From positions 4,898,001 to 4,962,000 of the forward strand of contig NZ_CP107947.1 in assembly GCF_036059255.1 (NCBI RefSeq): DNA of 64,000 nt, written 5' to 3'. This DNA is from Micromonospora sp. NBC_00389. Its GTDB lineage: Bacteria > Actinomycetota > Actinomycetes > Mycobacteriales > Micromonosporaceae. Shown here one piece after another: positions 25,603 through 34,013 of the stretch. Every line of letters starts with the position of its first letter. Position 1 is the first letter of the stretch. The translations under genes were made by a program, and so were the position numbers. The notes below the pieces were generated by a model. The model was given only the letters and a program-made list of their open reading frames with translations, had not been told where the DNA came from and searched no databases.

Positions 25603-26652
25603 ATGAGACGTCGCCTGTTCCTTGCCGGAGCGCTCGCCACCGTGCTGGCCGCCGGCACCGCCTGCGGCGGCGGAGGCGGAGACGGCGCGGCTGACGGCGC
25701 CGGCGCCGAGAAGCTGACCATCTACACCGCCCGCGACAAGAAGGTCTCCACCTTCGTCGTCGACCAGTTCACCGCGAAGTACCCCGAGTACAAGGGCAAG
25801 GTCGAGATCCTCAACCTCGGCGCCCAGGAGATCCTGGAGCGGGTTCGCGCCGAGAAGGCCAACCCGCAGGCCGACGTCTGGTGGGGAGGCACCCAGCAAG
25901 GGCTCACCGCCGGCGCGACCGAGGACCTGCTGACTGCCTGGCAGCCGACGTTCGCTGCCAAGATGGACGCGCAGTACAAGGACTCCGAGGGCCGTTGGTT
26001 CGGTGAGATCCTGCTGCCCGAGGTCATCATGTACAACAACAAGGCGCTCACCCCGGAGCAGGCCCCGAAGGACTGGGACGACCTGCTCAAGCCGGAGTGG
26101 AAGGACAAGATCCTCATCCGGGATGTCGCCGCGTCCGGCACGATGCGGTCGATCTACGCCTCGATGATCGTGCGGCAGTCCGCCGACGGCAGCAACCCGC
26201 AGCCCGGCTACGACTGGCTCAAGAAGCTCGACGCCAACACGGGCGCCTACGCCGCCAACCCGGCCGACCTCTACCTGAAGCTGTCCCGCCAGCAGGGCCT
26301 GCTCAGCGCCTGGAACCTCCAGGACATCCTGCTCCAGGCCAACCAGTCGAACATGCCGTTCGGCTTCGTGATGCCGACCTCCGGCGCTCCCGTGCTGGTC
26401 GACGGGCTGGCCGCGGTCAAGGGCGGCAACACCACCGGAGCGCAGAAGTTCGTGGAGTTCCTCTTCGACGACAAGCTCCGCGCCGACCTGGCCAAGGACT
26501 ACTACCAGATCCCGGCTGTGGACATCGCCCAGAAGCCACAGTGGCTGGCCGAGCTCAACCTCAAGCCACTCGACGTCGACTGGGACGTGATCGGCAAGAA
26601 CGAGACCGAGTGGATCAACCACTGGAACAGCCAGATCAAGAACAAGGGCTGA
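25603..26652 (+). CDS. ABC transporter substrate-binding lipoprotein, ferric/AEP type
   Basis: 349 residues from ATG 25603. The signal peptide ends in a lipobox-like AAGTAC, with a Gly-rich linker after the cysteine. The mature protein starts KLTIYTARDKKVSTFVVDQF, typical of binding proteins of the ferric/2-aminoethylphosphonate class (family 1/6 solute-binding), with NADVWW-like QADVWWGGTQQGL and PFGFVMPTSGAPV segments. It would capture an anionic or chelated ligand outside the membrane. It is separated from the ATPase gene by a strong hairpin, which fits the usual excess of binding protein over transporter. Confidence 0.88.
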   Translation: MRRRLFLAGALATVLAAGTACGGGGGDGAADGAGAEKLTIYTARDKKVSTFVVDQFTAKYPEYKGKVEILNLGAQEILERVRAEKANPQADVWWGGTQQGLTAGATEDLLTAWQPTFAAKMDAQYKDSEGRWFGEILLPEVIMYNNKALTPEQAPKDWDDLLKPEWKDKILIRDVAASGTMRSIYASMIVRQSADGSNPQPGYDWLKKLDANTGAYAANPADLYLKLSRQQGLLSAWNLQDILLQANQSNMPFGFVMPTSGAPVLVDGLAAVKGGNTTGAQKFVEFLFDDKLRADLAKDYYQIPAVDIAQKPQWLAELNLKPLDVDWDVIGKNETEWINHWNSQIKNKG

Positions 26653-26658
26653 CCGGAC

Positions 26659-26693
26659 GGGCGCCGGACCGGGTTTACCCGGGGCCGGCGCCC
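26659..26693 (+). terminator. Intercistronic hairpin after the binding-protein gene
   Basis: Outer arms GGGCGCCGG (26659-26667) and CCGGCGCCC (26685-26693) are perfect, and an inner stem CCGGG-TTTA-CCCGG (26669-26682) stacks on them. No T-run follows and the next gene starts 88 bases later, so this is probably a partial terminator or 3'-stabilising structure that sets a high ratio of binding protein to transporter. Confidence 0.65.
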
Positions 26694-26780
26694 GCCGCCA
26701 CCCGGCCCGCACCGCCCACTGGGCCCGGCCCCCACCACCTGCGACCGGCCAGCCCCGGTACCAGACAGAGGAGAGACATC

Positions 26781-27854
26781 ATGATCGATGTCACGTTGGA
26801 GTCGGTGAGCAAGCGCTTCGCGCGCGCCGGCGACACGGCCGCCGTCGACGGCGTCGACATCACCATCGCCGCCGGACAGTTCTTCACCCTGCTCGGCCCG
26901 AGCGGTTGCGGTAAGACCACCACGCTGCGCATGGTGGCGGGCTTCTACTTCCCGACCTCCGGCCGAATCCGGTTCGGACAGGAGGACGTCACCCGCCGCC
27001 CGCCGAACAAGCGGGACACCGGCATGGTCTTCCAGAACTACGCGCTCTTCCCGCACCTGAGCGTCGCGCAGAACGTCGCGTACGGGCTGAAGATCCGCAA
27101 GGTCGGCAGGGCCGAGTCGAAGCGGCGGATCGAGGAGGCGCTCGGCCAGGTGGACCTCGCCGGTTACGGCGGCCGGCGCATCGACGAACTCTCCGGCGGC
27201 CAGCAGCAGCGGGTCGCGCTGGCCCGCGCGCTGGTCATCCGGCCGCGTACCCTGCTGCTCGACGAGCCACTGTCCAACCTCGACGCCAAGCTGCGCGAGG
27301 AGACCCGGACCGAGATCCGCCGGATCCAGAAGGAGACCGGCACCACCGCCCTGTACGTCACACACGACCAGGCCGAGGCGATGGCAATGTCGGACCGGAT
27401 CGCGGTGATGCAGTCCGGCCGGGTGCAGCAGATCGGCTCGCCGCAGGAGATCTACCACCGGCCGGCGACCACATTCGTCGCCCGGTTCATCGGGCGCAGC
27501 AACGTGCTTACCCTGCCGGTGCTCGGCGCCGGCCCGGAGACCGTCACGGTGGGGCTGCCCGACGGCAACGAGGTCACCGTCGCCGCCCCGGCCGACCACG
27601 GCCTGCGCGCGGGGGAGACCGGCCTGGTCTCGATCCGCCCGGAGCACATCGGGCTCACCTCGACCACCGCACCGGACGCTCTGCCCGGCCGGATCACCGA
27701 CCTGGAGTTCACCGGCATGGCCACCAACCTGGTGATCGACGTGGCCGGCGAACCGGTCCAGGTCGCTGCTGTGGACGTACCGGCCGGGATCGCGGTCGGC
27801 GACCAGGTCGGACTGCGGCTGCCACGGGAGCGGATGTGGGTGGTGCGGCCGTGA
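26781..27854 (+). CDS. ABC transporter ATP-binding protein (FbpC/PotA-like)
   Basis: 357 residues; ATG 26781 is supported by GAGGAGAG a few bases upstream. Walker A LLGPSGCGKTTT, Q-loop MVFQNYALFPH, signature LSGGQQQRVALARAL, Walker B LLLDEPLSNLDA and the switch His in YVTHDQ are intact. A C-terminal TOBE/MOP regulatory region (about residues 240-355) is of the polyamine/iron importer type. Its stop overlaps the GTG of the permease gene. Confidence 0.93.
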   Translation: MIDVTLESVSKRFARAGDTAAVDGVDITIAAGQFFTLLGPSGCGKTTTLRMVAGFYFPTSGRIRFGQEDVTRRPPNKRDTGMVFQNYALFPHLSVAQNVAYGLKIRKVGRAESKRRIEEALGQVDLAGYGGRRIDELSGGQQQRVALARALVIRPRTLLLDEPLSNLDAKLREETRTEIRRIQKETGTTALYVTHDQAEAMAMSDRIAVMQSGRVQQIGSPQEIYHRPATTFVARFIGRSNVLTLPVLGAGPETVTVGLPDGNEVTVAAPADHGLRAGETGLVSIRPEHIGLTSTTAPDALPGRITDLEFTGMATNLVIDVAGEPVQVAAVDVPAGIAVGDQVGLRLPRERMWVVRP

Positions 27855-29647
27855 CGACCATCCCGGCCACGCCGAGCCCGGCGACCGTCCCGCCGATCAC
27901 CGAGGACCGCACGCCCTCCGACGACGGCCGTCGGCCGCGGTTCACCGACCGCTTCGCCGGGGGTACCAACTCCCGCTGGTTCCCATACCTGCTCGTCTTC
28001 CCGCTCGCCCTGATCCTCTTCGGGTACGTAGTCCAGCCGATGTTCGCCACCTTCGTGGAGAGCTTCGGCGAGGACGGCACGGCGAACTACACAAGCTTCC
28101 TCACCGGCGCCGGGGTGGCCCGGTCGTCGCTGGTCACCTCCCTGATCATCTCGGCGGCCAGCGTGCTGCTCTGCGGGATCGTCGGGGTGTCGATGGCCTT
28201 CCTGCTCAAGCGCTTCTCGTTTCCCGGCCGCCGGCTGATCGAGGCGATCATCCTGGTGCCGGCGGCGCTGCCACCGCTGATCGGGGCGATCTCGTTCCAG
28301 CTCCTCTACAGCGAGACCGGCATCCTGCCGCGCGGCCTCCAGCAGCTCTTCGGCACCGAGAACCCGGTGCTGCCGTTCAGCGGCATCGCCGGGGTGCTGG
28401 TGGTGCACACCTTCACCATGTACCCCTTCTTCTACCTGTCCGCCTCGGCAGCCCTCGCGGGGATGGACCCATCGGTGGAGGAGGCCGCCTACAACCTCGG
28501 CGCCGGCCGGGTCCGGGTCTGGCGTACCGTGCTGCTGCCGATGCTCACCCCGGCGCTGGTCTCCGCCTCGCTGCTGGTCTTCATGACCTCGCTGGCCTCG
28601 TACACCGCCCCGCTGCTGTTCGGGGTGGACCAGACCATGACCATGCAGATCTACATCAACCGCACCAACAACGACCTGCCGATGGCGTCCACCTACGCCT
28701 CCGTGCTCGCGGTGGTCTCGGTACTCTTCCTGCTCGGCATGCGCTGGTACGAGGGGCGGCGCAGCTACCGCTCCCAGTCCAAGGGCGTCGCCGCGCACCG
28801 CCGGGAGATCACCAACCCTTTCGGCAAGTGGCTGGCCCTGGCCGCCTCGCTGCTGGCCACCGCGCTGCTGCTCGCCCCGGTGGCGACCATCGCCCTGGTC
28901 GCGTTCTCCCAGGACGGCTCCTGGACCACCGAGGTAATCCCGGCCGCGTACACCTGGCAGAACTTCGTCACGATCTTCTCTGACCCAGACGCGTTCCAAC
29001 CGATCCTCAACTCGCTGCAGATGAGCCTGCTCGCCACCGTCGGCTGCGTGGTGATCGGCGTGCTCATCGCTTACGCGGTGCGTCGGCTCAACTTCCGCGG
29101 CCGGGGCCTGCTGGACGTAGCGGTCATGCTGGCCTGGGCGCTGCCCGGCACGGTGGTCGCGATCAACCTGATCTCGGCGTTCAGCACCGGAAACGCGTTC
29201 AGCTTCGGGCAGGTGCTGATCGGCACCTTCTGGATCATGCCGCTGGCGTACTTCGTGCGATTCCTGCCGCTGGTCTTCCGGTCCAGCTCGGCGACGCTGG
29301 CCCAGATCGACCCTTCGCTGGAGGAGGCCGCCCGCAACCTCGGCGCCTCCTGGTGGCGAGCGTTCGGCACGGTGACCCTGCGGCTGATGCTGCCGGGCGT
29401 GATCGCCGGCGCACTGCTCGCCTTCGTGCACGGCGTCGGTGAGTTCGTCGCCTCGGTGCTGATCTACACCTCGGAGACCGCGCCGATCTCGGTGGAGATC
29501 AACAACCGGATGTACTCGTTCGAGGTCGGCACCGCCGCCGCATACGGCATGCTCCAGGTGGTGTTGATCTTCGTGGTGATGGTGGTCTCCGGCCGGCTGC
29601 AGAGCGGTCGCCGAGCCACCCGCGAGGCGGCACAGTGGACCACGTGA
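27851..29647 (+). CDS. ABC transporter permease, two fused permease domains (FbpB-like)
   Basis: 598 residues from GTG 27851, in a GTGA overlap with the ATPase gene. Two binding-protein-dependent permease domains lie in tandem: each has the EAA-type loop that contacts the ATPase (EEAAYNLGAGRVRVWRTVLLP and EEAARNLGASWWRAFGTVTL). About twelve membrane spans can be traced, beginning with WFPYLLVFPLALILFGYVV. The single-chain form is typical of ferric and aminoethylphosphonate importers. Confidence 0.92.
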   Translation: MTTIPATPSPATVPPITEDRTPSDDGRRPRFTDRFAGGTNSRWFPYLLVFPLALILFGYVVQPMFATFVESFGEDGTANYTSFLTGAGVARSSLVTSLIISAASVLLCGIVGVSMAFLLKRFSFPGRRLIEAIILVPAALPPLIGAISFQLLYSETGILPRGLQQLFGTENPVLPFSGIAGVLVVHTFTMYPFFYLSASAALAGMDPSVEEAAYNLGAGRVRVWRTVLLPMLTPALVSASLLVFMTSLASYTAPLLFGVDQTMTMQIYINRTNNDLPMASTYASVLAVVSVLFLLGMRWYEGRRSYRSQSKGVAAHRREITNPFGKWLALAASLLATALLLAPVATIALVAFSQDGSWTTEVIPAAYTWQNFVTIFSDPDAFQPILNSLQMSLLATVGCVVIGVLIAYAVRRLNFRGRGLLDVAVMLAWALPGTVVAINLISAFSTGNAFSFGQVLIGTFWIMPLAYFVRFLPLVFRSSSATLAQIDPSLEEAARNLGASWWRAFGTVTLRLMLPGVIAGALLAFVHGVGEFVASVLIYTSETAPISVEINNRMYSFEVGTAAAYGMLQVVLIFVVMVVSGRLQSGRRATREAAQWTT

Positions 29648-30504
29648 CATCCTGGCCGGCACCCGGGGGGCTCGTCCCGGCCTCCCGGATACCCGGCGGC
29701 GAGCTGGCGGCGGTCGCCGCGGCGGCGGACTTCGCGGTCCTGCCGGTCGGCGCCGTCGAGTGGCACGGCCCGCACCTGCCGCTGGGCACCGACCTGATCC
29801 TGGCCGAGGGCTTCGCCGCCGAGAGCGCCGTGCCCGGCGACACCGGCCCGCGCGGGGTGCTCTTCCCCGCCGTGCCATACGCGGCCTGCCCGGGACAGAC
29901 CCGGCCGTGGCCCGGCACGGTGGCGATCCGACCCGAGATCGCGGTCGGCTACCTCGCCGACGTGATCGAGGGGATCGTCGCGGCCGGCTTCCCCCGGCTG
30001 CTGATCGTCAACGGCCACGACGCCAACATGTCCACCGTCCGGGCCGCCATGGAGTGGGTCTCCGGCCGTCGGCAGGCCAGCCTGCTGCTGGTCAACTGGT
30101 TCCAGCTGGTCACCCCGGCGGAGACCGCCGAGATCTACGGCCCGCTGGTCTCCCGTGGGCACGGCGGGGCGTACGAGACCTCGGGCGTGCTCGGCTTCGA
30201 CCCCGACGCGGTACGCCTCGACGCTGCGACCGACCTGCCGCCGAAGCCGAAGCTGCCGGTGACCCAGCCATACGTCCTGGTCGAGTCCCGGCCGGACCCC
30301 TGGCAGGGCTGGTCCGGGCACGTCTCGTTGGCCAGCGAGGCCGCCGGCCGGCAGATCCGCGAACTGGCCGGAGCCCGACTGCGCGAGGTCGTGACCGCCT
30401 GGGTGGCCGCCGAGCTGCCCGCCCCGCCCACCGCCGACCCGCTGCCGTCCGATTCGCCGCCGTTCTCGGCGCCGGCCAGACCACTGCCAGAGGAGAGCGC
30501 ATGA
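29644..30504 (+). CDS. Creatininase-family amidohydrolase
   Basis: 286 residues from GTG 29644 (GTGA overlap with the permease stop; an alternative GTG lies at 29635). Metal-binding features of creatininase: AVEWHGPHLPLGTD (Glu, His, Asp), VNGHDANM and, toward the C-terminus, GHGGAYETSGVLGF with a Glu. Members hydrolyse cyclic amides or formamides (creatinine, mycofactocin precursor, FAPy). In this operon it probably opens a ring or removes an N-acyl group from the imported compound. The stop overlaps the ATG of the next gene. Confidence 0.85.
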   Translation: MTSWPAPGGLVPASRIPGGELAAVAAAADFAVLPVGAVEWHGPHLPLGTDLILAEGFAAESAVPGDTGPRGVLFPAVPYAACPGQTRPWPGTVAIRPEIAVGYLADVIEGIVAAGFPRLLIVNGHDANMSTVRAAMEWVSGRRQASLLLVNWFQLVTPAETAEIYGPLVSRGHGGAYETSGVLGFDPDAVRLDAATDLPPKPKLPVTQPYVLVESRPDPWQGWSGHVSLASEAAGRQIRELAGARLREVVTAWVAAELPAPPTADPLPSDSPPFSAPARPLPEESA

Positions 30505-31454
30505 CCGTGGACCGTGGACTGGACATCGTCGACTTCCACCTGCACTTCCGGATCGGTGCCGACGAGACGGTCAAGGGTTGCGAGCACGCCGCCGGCATGC
30601 ACCCCGGCGGCGAGCACGAGGCAGCTGTCCGGGCCGCCGGCTCTGCTCCGTACGCCCGGCAGTGGCGCCGCGCCTGGAGCTTCCCCGACCCGGAACCGCC
30701 CGCCCAGCGCTGGCAGGACGAGGCTGACCGGTGGGCCCAGGAGCTGCGCGAGGTCAACATCCGCCGGGCGGTCTTCGTCACCGGCGGCGGCAACGACACC
30801 GTGGCCGACGTGGTGGACCGGCATCCGGACCTGCTGCTCGGCTTCGCCCACCACGACCCGTATGGCCCGGACGCCGCCGGTGAGCTGGAGCGCGCGGTGG
30901 TCGAGCGCGGCCTGCGCGGGCTGAAGCTCTTCGCCCCGTTGTTGCGCGGCCCGCTGGACGACGAGGCCCTCGATCCGCTCTGGGGCACCGCCCAGCGACT
31001 CGGCGTGCCGGTGCTGATCCACATCGGGCACTACGGCAGCGCCGGCGGCCTCACCGTCGGCCGGTACGGAAGCCCGGACGAGCTGGCCCGGATGGCCCGC
31101 CGCTTCCCTGAGCTGGCGGTCGTGGTGCCGCACTTCGGGGTACAGCACGTACAGGAGCTGTTCTTTGCCGCCTGGGGCTGTCCGAACATCCACATCGACA
31201 CCTCAGGCTCCAATCAGTGGGTGCGCTGGATGCCGTACAAGCTCACGCTGGAGGACCTCTTCCGCCGCTGCTACGAGACCATCGGCCCGGAGCGGATCGT
31301 GTTCGGCAGCGACTCGTCCTGGTTCCCGCGCGGCTACGTCACCCGGTACCTCGACGACCAGCTCCGGGTCTGCCACGAGCTGGGCCTACCCGACGACCAC
31401 CTCCGCGCGATCTTCGCCGGTAACGCCGAACGGCTGCTCGGCCTCAGCGACTGA
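30501..31454 (+). CDS. Amidohydrolase family 2 protein
   Basis: 317 residues; ATG 30501 overlaps the creatininase stop (ATGA) and has AGAGGAGA upstream. Metal-binding DFHLHF near residue 12, His in LIHIGHYG, His in VVVPHFGVQH and Asp in VFGSDSSWFPRG give the amidohydrolase pattern. It is a second, sequence-distinct member of the superfamily in the window. It probably carries out the next hydrolysis or decarboxylation. Confidence 0.85.
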   Translation: MTVDRGLDIVDFHLHFRIGADETVKGCEHAAGMHPGGEHEAAVRAAGSAPYARQWRRAWSFPDPEPPAQRWQDEADRWAQELREVNIRRAVFVTGGGNDTVADVVDRHPDLLLGFAHHDPYGPDAAGELERAVVERGLRGLKLFAPLLRGPLDDEALDPLWGTAQRLGVPVLIHIGHYGSAGGLTVGRYGSPDELARMARRFPELAVVVPHFGVQHVQELFFAAWGCPNIHIDTSGSNQWVRWMPYKLTLEDLFRRCYETIGPERIVFGSDSSWFPRGYVTRYLDDQLRVCHELGLPDDHLRAIFAGNAERLLGLSD

Positions 31455-31519
31455 CCGGCTGACCCCTCCGGGGGCGGCGAACCGGCCGCGTCCGGCCTGG
31501 AAGGAAGTAAGGAACCGCC

Positions 31520-32977
31520 ATGAGCACACCCGCGCTGACCACATACCAGCGGCACCACCTGCGGCCCACCTACGACCACCACGTCGGGTACCTGTACCCG
31601 GCGATGGTCCGGGCCAGCCAGGCCCACGTGGTGATGCTGACCGAGCAGGGGCTGATCCCGGCCGAGCGGGGCGCCCGGCTGCTGCGCGGGCTGGCCGAGC
31701 TGCGCGCGGACACCACACCGGCGCCAGCATTCGACGGCAGCTTCGAGGACACCTACTACCTGCTCGAGAAGCGGCTCGCCGAGGCGTGCGGTGTCCCCAC
31801 CTCCGAGCTGGACGTGCAGATGGCCCGCAGCCGCAACGACCTCGACGCCGGGGTGTTCCGGATGCTGCTGCGCGACCAGCTCCTCGGCGTGCTGGACCGG
31901 GTGCTGGCCGCCGGGCGGACCGCGCTGGAGCGGGCCGACCGGTACGCCGACGTGGTCATCACCGGCTACACCCACCGCCGGCCGGCCCAGCCCACCACCA
32001 TCGGCCACGCCCTCGCCGGCTACGCCGAGGCTCTCGCGGGCGAGGCGGTCGCCTACGCCGACCTGATCGACCAGCTCAACACCTCGCCGCTGGGCTCCTG
32101 CGCCTTCGCCGGCACCGACCTGGACATCGCCCCGGCCCGGGTGGCGGAACTGCTCGGCTTCGCCGGCCTGGTCACCAACTCGTACGAGGCGGTCGCCGGC
32201 GCGGACCACCTGGTCCGGGTGGGCACACTCAACGCCCAGGCGCTGGCCACCGGCGCCCGGCTGGCCCGGACCCTGATGGACTGGCTCACCTGGCGCTGGG
32301 TCGCCACCCCCGGCGACTTCACCCAGGGCAGCAGCATCATGCCGCAGAAGCGCAACCCGGTGGTGCTGGAGCACCTGGTGTCGATGGCCGGCGCCACCGC
32401 CGCTGACGCCGCCTCCGTGCTCAACAACGTCGGCGCGGCCTGGTGGGAGGACTCCAACAACGCCACCACCGACGTGCAGGTGCGGCTCTGGGACAGCAAC
32501 GACCGCACGGACCGGTTCTTCGCCCTGCTCGGCGGCTTCCTGGCCGAGCTGGAGCCGCTGGAGCCGCCGACCCGGGAGGAGATCGTCGCCTCCGGGGCCA
32601 CCACGACCGCCGCCGCCGACGCGCTTACCCGGCACGGGGTGCCGTTCCGGGCCGCGCACTCGGTGGTCGGACGGCTGGTCCGGGGCGGTGCGCCGGACGG
32701 CTGGACCGTCGACTCGGTGCGGGCCGCGGCTGACGGGATCACCGCCCGGCTCGACGACGCGGCCGTCGCCGACCTGATCGCCGCCGCAGTCCAGCCGGAG
32801 CTCGTCCTCGACCGGGTCCAGGTCGACGGCCCCGGCGCGGCCGCCGTCCGCGCCCAGGTGGGCGTGGTACGTGGCACTTTCGACACGGTCGCCGGCCGGC
32901 TCTCGGCGGTCCGGGACCGGCTCGCCCGGGCGGACGCGGCGCTGGACGCGGTCGCCGCCGAGCAGGCGGCCCGGTGA
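31520..32977 (+). CDS. Argininosuccinate-lyase-family (ArgH-like) lyase
   Basis: 485 residues from ATG 31520, preceded by GGAAGGAAG. Superfamily signature GSSIMPQKRNP with the catalytic serine loop is intact, as are SRNDLDAGVFR and TGYTHRRPAQPTT (normally THLQ/RAQP). Family enzymes eliminate fumarate from N-substituted aspartates; members outside arginine synthesis include EDDS lyase. No other arginine gene is nearby, and it sits in an importer-hydrolase operon, so a catabolic C-N lyase is more likely than true argininosuccinate lyase. Confidence 0.82.
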   Translation: MSTPALTTYQRHHLRPTYDHHVGYLYPAMVRASQAHVVMLTEQGLIPAERGARLLRGLAELRADTTPAPAFDGSFEDTYYLLEKRLAEACGVPTSELDVQMARSRNDLDAGVFRMLLRDQLLGVLDRVLAAGRTALERADRYADVVITGYTHRRPAQPTTIGHALAGYAEALAGEAVAYADLIDQLNTSPLGSCAFAGTDLDIAPARVAELLGFAGLVTNSYEAVAGADHLVRVGTLNAQALATGARLARTLMDWLTWRWVATPGDFTQGSSIMPQKRNPVVLEHLVSMAGATAADAASVLNNVGAAWWEDSNNATTDVQVRLWDSNDRTDRFFALLGGFLAELEPLEPPTREEIVASGATTTAAADALTRHGVPFRAAHSVVGRLVRGGAPDGWTVDSVRAAADGITARLDDAAVADLIAAAVQPELVLDRVQVDGPGAAAVRAQVGVVRGTFDTVAGRLSAVRDRLARADAALDAVAAEQAAR

Positions 32978-33083
32978 CCGCGCGGTGGTCGGAGGATCCG
33001 CGGCCGCTGACCGCCGGTTGCCCGGTGAGCGCGCGACGGCCCGGCGCGACGCCCCCGAGCCCCAGTGCCGAATGGCGGGACCG

Positions 33084-34013
33084 ATGAACGTCCGGCTCGC
33101 CGGCCAGGCCGCTCAGCCTGTCGCACCGACCGGCACCGGCCCGCTGCTGCTCGGCATCGACTTCGGCGGCACCAAAATGGCGGTCGGGGTGGCCGACCGC
33201 CAGGGCCGGCTGCTGGCCCGGGAGCGGGTGCTCACGTACGCCGAGCAGGGTGCCCCGCAGGCCCTGGACCGTGCGCTGGAGCTGGCCGCGAAGCTGGTGG
33301 CGCAGGTCGGCGGCCCGCTGACGGCGGCCGGCATCGCCTCGCCCGGGGTGGTCCGGCCGGACGGCATCGACCTGGCGCCGAACGTGCCCGGCTGGGACCG
33401 GCTGCGGCTGGCCGAGGCGGTCCGGGAGCGGCTTGACGTGCCGGCGGTGGCCGTCGACAACGACCTGAACGCCGCCGCCCTGGCCGAGCTGCGGCTCGGC
33501 GCGCTGCGCGACGCCGACCCCGGCCTGGTGGTCGGACTCGGCACCGGCGTGGCGGCGGCGGTCACGGTACGCGGGGAGGTGCTGTCCGGTCACCACGGCG
33601 CGGCCGGCGAGATCGGGTACGCCGTCGCCGGTGCCGCCCGGCCCGGCGTCATGCTGGAGGCGACCTTCTCCGGTCGGGCGTTGGATCAGCTCGCCGAGGA
33701 GCTGCTCCTGCCCGGTGGGGCGACCGGGCTCGCCGTCCGGGCCGGACAGCCCGGCGGGATCCGGGACGCGTTGCTGGCCCGGGTCGACGAGCTGGCCCGC
33801 CACCTGGTCACCTGCTGCCTGCTGGTGGATCCGCAGCGGGTGGTGCTGGTCGGTGGGGTGACCGGCAGCGACCTGATCCGGGGAATGCTGGTCGAGCGGA
33901 TGGCCGAGGTCCTGCCGTACCCGCCGGAGGTCGTCCGCTCCGGGTTCCCCGACGACGCCGCCCTGCTCGGCGCGGTAATCCTGGCCCGCGAGGCGGTGTC
34001 TGCCCCGCACTGA
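33084..34013 (+). CDS. ROK-family sugar kinase-like protein
   Basis: 309 residues. I take ATG 33084, which has GGCGGGA upstream; ATG 33072 is possible. ATP motif LLGIDFGGTKMAVGVAD and catalytic Asp in VAVDNDLNAAALAELRLG are intact. The usual GH...CxCGxxGCxE zinc motif is replaced by GEIGYAVAGAARPGVMLEA, with no cysteines and Tyr in place of His. Activity may therefore be altered or the protein may be a sensor. It closes the operon begun by the ROK repressor. Confidence 0.82.
   Translation: MNVRLAGQAAQPVAPTGTGPLLLGIDFGGTKMAVGVADRQGRLLARERVLTYAEQGAPQALDRALELAAKLVAQVGGPLTAAGIASPGVVRPDGIDLAPNVPGWDRLRLAEAVRERLDVPAVAVDNDLNAAALAELRLGALRDADPGLVVGLGTGVAAAVTVRGEVLSGHHGAAGEIGYAVAGAARPGVMLEATFSGRALDQLAEELLLPGGATGLAVRAGQPGGIRDALLARVDELARHLVTCCLLVDPQRVVLVGGVTGSDLIRGMLVERMAEVLPYPPEVVRSGFPDDAALLGAVILAREAVSAPH

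Noticed and set aside
27452..29878. 808-codon leftward open frame opposite the ATPase and permease genes
   Set aside because: Arg/His/Gly-rich with no domain, exactly complementary to well-supported transporter genes; a product of high GC.
31520..32977. True argininosuccinate lyase of arginine synthesis
   Set aside because: No other arginine gene in the neighbourhood; it is embedded in an importer-hydrolase operon, and the THLQ-type motif is altered.
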